From Mycocentrospora acerina (taxonomy: Eukaryota; Ascomycota; Dothideomycetes; Pleosporales), in contig JAKUHH010000150.1 in the NCBI GenBank assembly GCA_022701365.1, positions 992,001 through 1,056,000 of the forward strand: a DNA stretch of 64,000 bases. The letters are read 5' to 3'. Under the pieces are notes generated by a model. It searched no databases and was not told where the DNA came from. It saw only the letters and a program-made list of their open reading frames with translations. Positions 55,651-64,000 of the stretch are shown here, one piece after another (positions within the stretch are counted from its first letter, which is position 1; every line of letters begins with the position of its first letter). The position numbers and the translations under genes were made by a program.

Positions 55651-56557
55651 AATGATGGAGGCAGAGTAACAATGAAAGAAGAGTAAAGATGGAAGAGGCG
55701 AGTATTGGGAGGATTTAAGAGCGAAAAAGAAAGGGTGCAACACGACGTAAATAAGGTTGTACGGAAAGACGCGACTTGAGCCCAAGCGTTCAGGACTTTG
55801 TTGGGGAGCCGACAATGTGCGGTAGCGGTTGCAAATGGCGCAGGACGTGTATCAGAGTCGTGTAGAACACCCAAAATAATTGTCGTCTACACCACGATAT
55901 ATATATCGTTGTAGTTGCATCTTCACGTCTGAATAAGCTTACCAATTACGCATTGTCGTCGGAGGGTTGAAGAAGCGGAACCGCGACTAGTCTTCCCCAG
56001 ATAACGAGAACTAAGCTCACATAAGCCGGCCTGACCCCTCCGGATCGGTTCTTCAGCGGTCCCGAAAAGTAAAGGGCCTATGGATGACTTATACCACTGA
56101 ATCACCATTGGCCCTGACTTCAATACTTACTTAGACATCAATAATCCTAGTACTCTCGTATGGTTTTCAACCCACGGAGTGATTCCGTCCAAGACACTCT
56201 AGTCGAGTGTTCCCGGACAACGCGAGTCACCACCCCCTTTTCGAGCTAACTTCACCCAAAGAAAACATATCTCCACGCATTTGCGGCACATCACAGGGCA
56301 TCGGAAAGAAAACGTTCGAGTGGGGTGCGTTGTGAGAGATTTTCATTCGATATCTTTTCAAGTCATAACGCCAGTCTCATGCCTGCATGCCACATAAGAT
56401 CGGATCTGCTGTGACTGCCCGCCAAAGAGACAATGAAGACTGCACAAGAGCGTCCAAGCCCTCCGTGTTGATCTGCATGGGGCAGGCGTTTGCTGCACAA
56501 TTCCCCCACCATGCCACTGTGCATGGTGTTCCCTTGGATGCGTTTTATGCAACTAAT
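55651..56557. other. Intergenic spacer with a short perfect AT palindrome
   Basis: This 907-bp stretch holds the promoter of the flavoprotein gene and the EGD1 3' region. At 55891-55908 there is an ACGATATATATATCGT palindrome. No tRNA or ORF is supported. Confidence 0.4.
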
Positions 56558-57360
56558 TTACTCGACTTCGCCCTTGGTCTCGAAGCTGTCGCCCGCAACG
56601 AGGTCTGGGATGTCGTCATCGTCCTCGTCCTCGTCCTTGGCGCCATCCTCGCCCTTCTCCTTCTGCATGCTCTGGTAGCTCTCGGCGAGTTTGCGCAGCG
56701 ACGCAAGCGAGTCGGGGCCGAGCTGGTTAAGGATGCCAGGGACGAGCTCTGTCAGCTCCTTGTCCTCACCGTTGCCGTAGATGGCAAAGGTGTTGGATGG
56801 TACTGAGGCGTGGACTGTGCGACTTCTATCAGCGAATGCATCTGGGGACGCCTCGACTTTCATCGGGGCAAGGGATCCACTCACCCTTTGGTGCCGCGAA
56901 GTGGATGACGTTGCCGTCGCTCTTGAACATGTTGACCTCCTCAATGGCCTGGATGGGCTGAACATTGAGCTTCTTGAGGGCTGCCTGGAGCTTCTTGTCG
57001 TCGGTACCCGCCGCCCTGTGGACCTTCTTGACCTTCCTGCGGGGAGTTCCCTTGCCGCTGTATCATCCAATTAGCCGCAAATCCTGCATTGCTCGTCTCC
57101 TTTGAAATGTACAGAGCGCCCTGGTCGCCATCTTGTCGTAGTGAATTGTGGGGGGTTTGGGTGTTGTGGTGTGGGTAGATGCGGGGCTGTCAAAATTGGA
57201 CGTAGAGGTCTGCTTACCCTGTTCACGCACAGTTAGCCATTTGTTCGCCATTCCAGCTCTGCTGAGGAGCTTCGTGGGTCCTCTCCAGCCTGAGTATACG
57301 GGTAGAAAACATACCAATGCGCACCGACGCCTGCATACGCGCCAACTTGGCTTGATCCAT
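56558..57360 (-). CDS. EGD1: Nascent polypeptide-associated complex beta subunit (Egd1/BTF3)
   Basis: Exons 57360-57315, 57218 (one nucleotide), 57057-56885, 56814-56558 (477 nt, 158 aa). The N-terminus is MDQAKLARMQASVRIGGKGT, then PRRKVKKVH, the ribosome-binding RRKxKK motif. The NAC domain has LQAALKKLNVQPIQAIEEVN, MFKSDGNVIHFAAPK and a C-terminal GILNQLGPDSLASLRKLAES. NAC beta with NAC alpha binds nascent chains at the ribosome exit and prevents mis-targeting. The conserved RIGGKG codons require exactly one base between exon 1 (ending one base into the Gly codon) and exon 3 (starting CGGCAAG). That base is supplied by the G in acag-G-gtaagc. Without it the total is not a multiple of three. 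The acidic C-terminus ends GEVE. Confidence 0.9.
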
Positions 57361-57979
57361 ATTTGCGGTTGGTGTGGAGGGAGAGTTTAAAGGGCTGTGG
57401 CGGCGTCAGAGTCAGCGGTTCGCTCGACAAAATTTGGGCAAGAGCAGCTGGAGCTCGGGATCTCTTCGCAGCGGCAACGTACCTGGATTCGGTATCGTGG
57501 GGAGTCGAGAGTGAAGATGGTGGTGATGCAGGCAGCGGAGAAACTGTGCGGAAGCGCCGATTGTGGCCTCGCTTGAGCTGAGGGGCACATCACCAACATC
57601 AACTCTCTCCAGCACCACGCATAGACAGCTGAAACCCCCCACAACGACAGGCACTTTGACGGACAAGACGGCCAGGCTTTGCTTGACATTCTGTACGGCT
57701 GCCAGACATCTTTTTCGTCTGTAATGCAGCGTGCATACCAGTGCTCCGTTCGTCAAGCCATCGAGCATCCAGAGACATTTGGTGACCAGCATCAAGGGCA
57801 TTGGTCTCACGGTTGCACTACGATTCTTGGCATTTGAACAATGCTCTACACAACCACACAGGCCCAGTCATTCGCAAAGGTTCTTGAATATTTTGATTTT
57901 TTTTTAAATCCACCAATATTTGCATGCATGGCCTTTTCAAATTGAAATTCCTGAAACCCCACCCTCGTCCTTGCCGACT
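57361..57979. other. Intergenic spacer, no supported gene
   Basis: This 619-bp stretch lies between EGD1 and the BIM1-like gene, both on the minus strand. Frames on both strands lack motifs. It should hold the EGD1 promoter and the 3' end of the BIM1-like gene. Confidence 0.4.
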
Positions 57980-58773
57980 TTACAACATAGCAAGTCCTGC
58001 AACACCAATGGCACCCAATACCCAGGCGCCAGCTGTTGCCTGAGCTGCAGCAGCACGAGAGGTGGCGGCAGCCGAGGCGGTTGCAGATGCGGTTCGCGAC
58101 TGACTTGCGCTGGCAGTTGTACCTGTAGATGTGCCGTTTGGATTGCCGGAAATGTTTTGCTGGACAACCTTTGAGCCAGTTTGGTTCTTGCAATTGCTGC
58201 TATAATCGGCCGCAGAAAGAACGGTGTCAACAAAGGTAACGTCGGCGCACTGTGCGCATGTCAGTGAGAGCCCAGAGAATCTCCGTACGTGCGCTATCGA
58301 TGCTTAAGACGAAGCAGTCACACATCTCCGCCATATTGTGGGAGATGAATGAATAGATCCCAACTCACCTGGTAAAGACCGCCACCGCTGTGTCCGTCGG
58401 TGATGACCTGAATCGTACCCCGTGTTCCCGCTGTGATGTTCAAATTGGTCGGAATGGTGACCTTTCCGAGGCAAAAGTTTCCGGGGCCCTGCTCGGCGAG
58501 CTGAGGAACCAAGAAGGTGTTGAAGCTGTTTCCAGGGTTATCACCCAAAGCCAGATACACTGCAATATTGGTTTGTGTGTGCTCAAGGTCAAGCTGGATT
58601 GGCCCGCCGCTGAGTGGGAAATCTGTGCGGTTCGAGGACACGCTGTCGAACCCTCCGCAAGGACCTGACCCCTCTGTGTCCTCATCGGTGCCGCGGGCTT
58701 TGGGCCATACGAGAGTGAAATGGGCAAAAGTGAGAGGAAGGAGAGAGAGGGCGGTAAGAGTAGTGTAGAGCAT
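57980..58773 (-). CDS. BIM1-like (LPMO-related, X325) GPI-anchored copper-site protein
   Basis: Two exons, 58773-58369 and 58249-57980 (675 nt, 224 aa). The signal peptide MLYTTLTALSLLPLTFA is followed directly by His18 (HFTLVWPKARG). Cleavage there frees an N-terminal His that can make a copper brace, as in LPMOs and the Bim1/X325 family. Family marks: SGPCGGFD, FPLSGGPIQLDL, NFCLGKVTIP and the exon 2 start CADVTFVD. A Ser/Thr/Ala-rich stalk and a hydrophobic C-terminal AWVLGAIGVAGLAML indicate GPI anchoring. In Cryptococcus, Bim1 acts with Ctr1 in copper uptake and does not cleave polysaccharide. Here the gene sits next to a CTR transporter and a metalloreductase. The ATG at 58773 is the one that gives the signal peptide. 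Confidence 0.88.
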
Positions 58774-59558
58774 GTTGACGGTGGGCAGTTTGTGAATTGA
58801 AATGCGGCGAGGAGTAGTGCGCAACGAAGCTCTTGATAGTTGCAGAAAAGAGAGAGAGGGAGAAGGCGAAGCTCAAAATATCAACAGAGGCACCTGCCGC
58901 AGCCCAGGCGTCCTACCTTTTATTGTGATCGCACTGCAGGAGCTTTTTCCCGCATTGTACCCCGTATCGTGCATTCTGTCTAGGGAATGCGCGTGGCTCG
59001 CGCGTCGAACCGCAGGAGCCAATCTGAGCGTGTCTTCGAACCGGGACAGCAATTGAGCAGGATCTTACATCAGCGGCGGCTTCAGAATCCCCTCGGCCAT
59101 CAGTCTGCAGAGCGAGACGGGCTGCAGGTGTGAGCAAGTTTCTTACAGAAGCAGAGATGGTGAGGTTCTGGTTCAGCCACTAGCGCTGTGGCAAGGATCC
59201 TCCACCCGTCCTCCAATGAACACGGACGGCTTCACGAGGCACAACACATGCAAATCAGACGTTGTAAGAAAAAACATAGTCGCCTTGTTAAACACAAGCT
59301 TTTGCCAACAGCGGAAGTGGCAGATTCATGCGTCACATTAGGTCCATCATAGTTAGCACTGACCTTCAGTTCTTGTATTCATATCCGTTCGACCCGAAAC
59401 AAGCGCCAAAAGGTCTACCCCCGGCAGATGACATGGCACCAAAGCTAATTTTCAGATAACCGAAAGTATGGTGATTGTCTACTACAGCAATCTTACGATT
59501 CCTCAATTAACGTCTGCAGTCTATTCTAGGGCCGAGATCGTAACGCTTCCAGCTCTCT
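58774..59558. other. Intergenic spacer, BIM1-like promoter side
   Basis: This 785-bp stretch should contain the promoter of the BIM1-like gene and the CTR 3' end. I see no exact TTTGCTC (Mac1/Cuf1-type copper element) on either strand by eye. Nothing else is recognised. Confidence 0.4.
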
Positions 59559-60167
59559 CTACATGCCCATTCCCCCCTGGTTGAATCGGCCAAAGGCCAA
59601 TTCTCCGATAAATGCGCCCGCCAGAATAGACAAAAAGTAGCCGACATTGAATGTCATGACTGCCAGCATACTATGCAGTGGTCAGTTTTATTGGTGCAAA
59701 GTCAAATGTCCAATAGCAGCTTACAGAAGGTAACCAACACCCGTAGCAACCGTCATCAACAGTGCCCTTGGAAGATCGACACTGAATCTCCATGGTTGAG
59801 TATGTTTGACAGGCGCTTGGACTATCCGAACATTCTCTTGTAGGCCATTGGTCGTCAGGATTCCAGTCATAGAACTTGCGTCACTCGCGACCTGTTCCTC
59901 GATAGATTTCTCGCCAGCAACAACGACGTATCTTCGCTTCAGAGCGCTCTCCAATGCTTTGGCGTCTAGAAACGATTTGGCCATGAATATTGCTCGCAGA
60001 ATGATGGCCAGGACAATGAGAAAGATGCATGTGCCCGCATATTGGCCAGTAGTAGTTGGGGTCCATGCTTCCGAGTAGAGGGGTGTAGTAGTTCCTGTAA
60101 AAAAGGCTGATGACATCGAATGCCCGGTCATATCCATATCCATGTCTGTTTCCGCGTGAGCGACCAT
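59559..60167 (-). CDS. CTR-type high-affinity copper transporter
   Basis: Two exons, 60167-59725 and 59670-59559 (555 nt, 184 aa). The N-terminus MVAHAETDMDMDMTGHSMSS carries Met motifs (MxM, MxxM type) that bind Cu(I). TM1 is about residues 42-62 (AGTCIFLIVLAIILRAIF). TM2 and TM3 follow a loop with a Lys/Arg patch. TM2 has the pore signature MLAVM (MxxxM), and TM3 has GYFLSILAGAFIGE with GxxxG-like packing. It ends AFGRFNQGGMGM. CTR proteins are trimers that import Cu(I) across the plasma or vacuolar membrane. The intron cuts just before the MxxxM motif. It is divergent from the metalloreductase that could supply Cu(I), and the BIM1-like gene is next on the other side. Confidence 0.93.
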
Positions 60168-60994
60168 ACCCGATAACCAAGGATCGTGATGGCGATGAGG
60201 TGGAGGCAAAAACGAGGATTTTATTGATATCTCTTCAAGAGGCCCTAGTGTGTGCTTCGGTACTGAGTGCCAGACTGCCGGTTGAAGGAGGGGCTCACGG
60301 TCGCTTAAAGGTTCCACGGCGCATGAACGTGTGACTGTAGGTTATCAAAGGTGGTTGCGTCTGTAGGTAGGTGAGCGCGAATGAGTGCAATGCTGCGACA
60401 GTCTAGAAGTGTCAGATCTAGGGCTGAGGCAGATGGTGTCAGGACATGCCAATGGATTGTCGGAAAACAACACATGGAAAGCACGGTTTCTTGACCTCTA
60501 GGCAATGCAATGCAGCAGCGTCCCAGTGACCCAAATCGGCATGGAGATCTGGAGCATCTTTGAGCACATTTCTCCCAGAAGGGGTTAGTCCAGACGGCCT
60601 GTCGACGCCACCATGTGAATGACCTCGAACACAACCAATATGCCATGCATCTAAAGAGGACCCCAGTGAGTTTGGTTGATGGTGCCAATCGTCGCTTCCG
60701 TGCCAAATCTCAGGGCCCGTTACTCACTACCGTGGTCCGCTCTGTTTTCGCTCAGTTCTTCCCTCAAGCCAGCAGCCCCCAGGCCACACGTTGCGTTCGC
60801 CTACAACCGCAGCCCGTATTGATATTTGACCTGGCAACAACCAAAAGCATGCGATGAATTTCTGACAGCGGCCCACCAACATATCTTCCGAGCCATCGCT
60901 CATGTTCCTTCAGTAGTAAAAAGGCGACAAGAATAGAAGAATAGGAAACACCAGCGAAACAAGACGTCCCTGTGCCAAGTGCGCCGCAGACATC
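60168..60994. promoter_or_regulatory. Divergent promoter region CTR / FRE-type reductase
   Basis: An 827-bp spacer between opposed start codons suits shared control of transporter and reductase. By eye I find no exact TTTGCTC copper element. GATA-type cores occur at about 60172 (CGATAA) and 60341 (TTATC). These are too short to assign to an iron regulator. The spacer contains no supported ORF. Confidence 0.45.
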
Positions 60995-63414
60995 ATGAGC
61001 CACAGTCATCACCATTCTGAAGGCTCTTCGTCAAAATTACCAGATCTGACAGAGTTTCCCAAATTCTACTATGCAGTCATTGGAAGTGCAGTCGCCATTG
61101 CTACACTGGTCAACGTGTACACACAAGTCCTGTGTCGTCAAAGACTGTCAGCAGCAAGAGCAGGAGCACAGACACCAGCGAAACCAAAGTCGTGGATCTC
61201 TCTGTGTAATGCGACAGTATTCGCCCTTACACGAGAAGCATCCCATTTCTCGATTCGCATACCGATCAAAACTCGGATAATCGCTCTGCCCACAGTAGGC
61301 CGAACAAGCTTAGTGGTAGCCAACGCGATTGTTCTGGTAGTTCTTTGCCTTTATGGCCTGGATCTAAAAGACCAGTTCACTAGGGAGGACCTGGGTTATC
61401 GAGGTGGGGTTGTGACAGTAGCTCAACTGCCACTCATCTTCCTCCTTTCGAGCAAGAATAACATCATTGGATATCTCACTGGAGTCAGTTATGAGCGTCT
61501 CAACTGGTTACATCGGTGGTGTGCAAGATGCATGCTTTTGACAGCTACCATACATATGGGATGGTTCTTCAGTGGTACGTTACCCATGGCTTAGCCCATA
61601 TCTTCTGCATTAGTGCGTGTCTAGTTGGCGACGTTGAAAACTCTGCCTATGGGGTTCAGGGATGTATTAATTTACTGTTACAGCGTAATTTTCAAACAAA
61701 GCATGCTGATGAGAACTACAGCATGGGCACCATATGATTACATAGGAATCCAACTTAAACAAAACAAACTTGCCGGGAGAGGGTTGGCCGCATGGTGCGT
61801 CCTGGTATGGATTGTGTTCAGCTCTATGGTACCCATCCGAAGTTGGTGTTATGAAATTTTCGTTCTACAGCACGTAGCTTCGTTTGCCGTCTTCCTTTAC
61901 TTCGTGTACATTCATACACCGGCAGAGCTACACGTCTACGTCTGGATAGCTGTCGGCATAGCCTCCTACGACCGCATATTTCGAGCACTACGGATCGTCT
62001 ACGCCAATATCTCCCTATTCCATCCTGCTCAGAGAAAACAAGGTCAAGCGGAGGGGATTTGGGCATGCAAAGCCGAGTTCACACCACTTCCACATGACAC
62101 TACACGCATCGTAGTACGAAACCCCTCTATCAAATGGACTCCAGGCCAACATGTATTTTTGTCATGTCAATCTATCGCACCCCTGCAGAATCATCCATTT
62201 ACTATTTCGTCTATTCCTGAAGATGGGAAGATGGAATTTTTCGTCAAAGCGCAGAGGGGAGGCACCAAACGGTTCTTCAAATATGCCCAAAAGGCGCGTT
62301 CTTTGCTCGACGGCACTTCGAGGTATGTACCTTCCCGGCAACCTTAATCGCATAGTCCTCCCACAAGTTTGTCTAGACTAGGCAGCGCGACGAACACACA
62401 AAACCTCGTACTATATGTACAACATCTAACTAACCATAATATAGGACCAAATTTGTGACAATCGAAGGACCATACGGTACACATAGACCGCTACGCCAAT
62501 TTGATAGCGTCGTTTTGTTTGCTGGGAGCACAGGGAGTACATTTATCATTCCTCTGCTTCGTGATATCGTACAGGGATGGAAAGAAAACGTAACTCATGA
62601 CGCAAATAACAACCATACCTCATTTCTCAAAACACCTGGCGGTGCTGTCACTCGACATGTTCGGTTTATCTGGGTTGTTAAGAGCCGGAGCCAACTTGGA
62701 ATGTTCTCCGAGAGACTCTCTACTGTCTGTACGGAATTCGAGTCTTTACAAGAGACATTCAAAGATATCAAACTCGAGCTCGCAGTATATGTTACTTGTG
62801 ACGAAGCATTCACTGAAGAGCACAAGTCACTACTACCAGCCATAACAGCATCAAATCCGGTACCGAAACAACAGAAAATTTCAGAGCACGGTACTGTTGT
62901 GTTCCGCAATCAGCCGCCATCCACCGAACTCTCGGAGAAGAATACCTACGAAATGAAAACTCTAACTGAGATTCAAAACTCCACTGCCGACCCTCCAAAT
63001 AACTGCTCAGCAAAAAACTCCTGCTGCTGCCGAACACCCATCGACGACGAAAACACCACCGAGAAAACAACATGTACCTGCGGTCCTCCCCAAGAAACCC
63101 CCCGAACAACAATGTCCTCTGGCCACTCTTCATCCAGTGCTTCCCTCATGACACCCACATCCGCCACCCCACCAGCACAAAAGCAATCCCTTCACCCTTC
63201 GATTCGCCTCTCTGCTGGCCGTCCCAAGACCCGCGACATCATCCGCCGGTCCCTCGAACAAGCAAGAGGCGAATCTGCAGTCGTGGTATGCGGGCCGCAT
63301 GGCTTGCTAGAGGAAGTCAAGCGAGATGTCTGCGCCTTGAGTGATGAACGGGCGATACACAAGGGAACAGGTGCACAGGGAGTATATCTCCACACCGAGG
63401 GATTCGGGTGGTGA
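60995..63414 (+). CDS. FRE-type ferric/cupric transmembrane reductase with Cys-rich insert
   Basis: Exons 60995-61574, 61722-62322, 62445-63414 (2151 nt, 716 aa). The N-terminus MSHSHHHSEGSSS is His-rich. The membrane part has two His pairs with the FRE 14-residue spacing, His173/His187 (HRWCARCMLLTATIH) and His244/His258 (HVASFAVFLYFVYIH), which ligate two b hemes. The FAD site is HPFTISS (351-357). NADPH contacts are GSTGSTF (421-427) and the C-terminal VVVCGPHGLLEEVKRDV. The enzyme passes electrons from cytosolic NADPH across the membrane to external Fe3+ or Cu2+. A Cys cluster (581, 587-589, 604, 606) sits in a variable insert of the NADPH domain. Intron 1 was placed by frame and by the family block AWAPYDYIGIQL. 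Confidence 0.92.
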
Positions 63415-63492
63415 ATGTGTTTTTTTCTCCTTTCCATTTTTCTTTATTGAGCGAGAAATAGATTATGCAGGGTTGGAATTGATAAACGGCGT

Positions 63493-63706
63493 GGGGGGGG
63501 GGGGGGGGGGNNNNNNNNNNNNNNNNNNNNNNNNNNNNNNNNNNNNNNNNNNNNNNNNNNNNNNNNNNNNNNNNNNNNNNNNNNNNNNNNNNNNNNNNNN
63601 NNNNNNNNNNNNNNNNNNNNNNNNNNNNNNNNNNNNNNNNNNNNNNNNNNNNNNNNNNNNNNNNNNNNNNNNNNNNNNNNNNNNNNGGGGGGGGGGGGGG
63701 GGGGGG
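63493..63706. other. Assembly gap flanked on both sides by poly-G
   Basis: A run of 18 G (63493-63510), 176 N (63511-63686) and a run of 20 G (63687-63706). The true length and content are unknown. Confidence 0.98.
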
Positions 63707-64000
63707 TGTCATGTATGACAAGTGAAAGATTGGCAGGAGTGGGGGTTTACAGTCATGTTATGGTATTGACGCACTGTTTAATTCGATTCAATTCAAACCT
63801 AGGATGCACTCCATCTAGAAACTTTACTTGTATCTACGCACGTTGACACACCAAAAAGACCTTCTCGCTTTTTTAGGTACTTGTCACAAGAGTGTAGTTT
63901 CCTTCTCCCTTCTCCTGCTTATCAGGTAAAATAATCATTCTGAAATGGACATGTAGGCATTTGTACACAATCCCCTCCCCCCCTCACCCTACTTCCCCCT
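63707..64000. other. Right edge of the window, nothing seen
   Basis: This 294-bp stretch beyond the gap is AT-richer, with a C-rich end (about 63970-64000). No ORF is supported. Confidence 0.4.

Noticed and set aside
56558..57070. 170-aa frame starting MDDTAAREL before NAC beta
   Set aside because: Its first 60 residues are the wrong frame of the conserved NAC exon. The family N-terminus lies in exon 1 at 57360.
60168..60994. Copper-responsive TTTGCTC elements
   Set aside because: None found on reading the spacer. Near matches such as tttcgctc were not accepted.
61625..61721. ATG at 61625 and frame up to the reductase exon 2
   Set aside because: This lies in intron 1. The acceptor at 61721 gives the conserved AWAPYDY block directly after the first heme-His pair.
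1..64000. CRISPR arrays, prokaryotic operons, tRNA and rRNA genes, intact transposons
   Set aside because: No direct-repeat/spacer pattern, cloverleaf, reverse transcriptase, integrase or transposase motif was seen. The spliced genes show this is a eukaryotic nuclear sequence.

Overview
The window is nuclear DNA of a filamentous ascomycete. Its genes are densely packed on both strands and carry many short GT-AG introns (about 43-150 bp) with CTAAC-like branch sites. Family membership fits a Dothideomycete, perhaps Pleosporales, but no marker fixes the species. Gene-rich stretches alternate with two AT-richer, gene-poor stretches (about 4.5-7.2 kb and 49.2-53.0 kb). I rebuilt gene models by hand: every intron joins frames, and every multi-exon total is a multiple of three.

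Layout. 0-4.5 kb: 3' part of a DUF726/TMCO4-like gene, SEC17 (alpha-SNAP), a mitochondrial GatC/Gta3-like amidotransferase subunit and one small unknown ORF. 7.2-9.3 kb: a FAT/FATP-type acyl-CoA synthetase. 9.7-15.7 kb: two tandem dynamin-like GTPases that share one intron and differ in the rest. 16-17 kb: the urease nickel chaperone UreG, with a minisatellite in an intron. 17.9-24.4 kb: unrecognised or membrane proteins and long empty spacers. 24.8-30.3 kb: two related BTB-fold proteins flanking a divergent COX11/HIT-finger pair. 30.7-41.4 kb: a zinc alcohol dehydrogenase, the MAPKKK STE11, a DUF7514 protein and clamp-loader subunit RFC5. 41.7-49.2 kb: a small Gly-rich protein, the Mg2+ channel MRS2, a stand-alone Prp3-C-like domain and a 1228-residue UBA protein. 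51.6-52.3 kb: a broken tyrosinase remnant. 53-57.4 kb: exosome subunit RRP43, an AIF/AMID-like flavoprotein and the NAC beta subunit EGD1.

The right end is the most coherent functional group. A BIM1-like secreted copper-site protein (58.0-58.8 kb), a CTR-type copper transporter (59.6-60.2 kb) and a FRE-type metalloreductase (61.0-63.4 kb) are consecutive genes. The transporter and reductase are divergent over an 827-bp spacer. This reads as a copper (or copper/iron) acquisition locus: capture or shuttling at the wall, reduction at the membrane, then import. The reductase carries an unusual Cys-rich insert.

The strongest oddity in gene structure is in EGD1. Its conserved reading frame can be restored only by a single-nucleotide exon (base 57218) between two well-formed introns. 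The window ends near an assembly gap flanked on both sides by poly-G.
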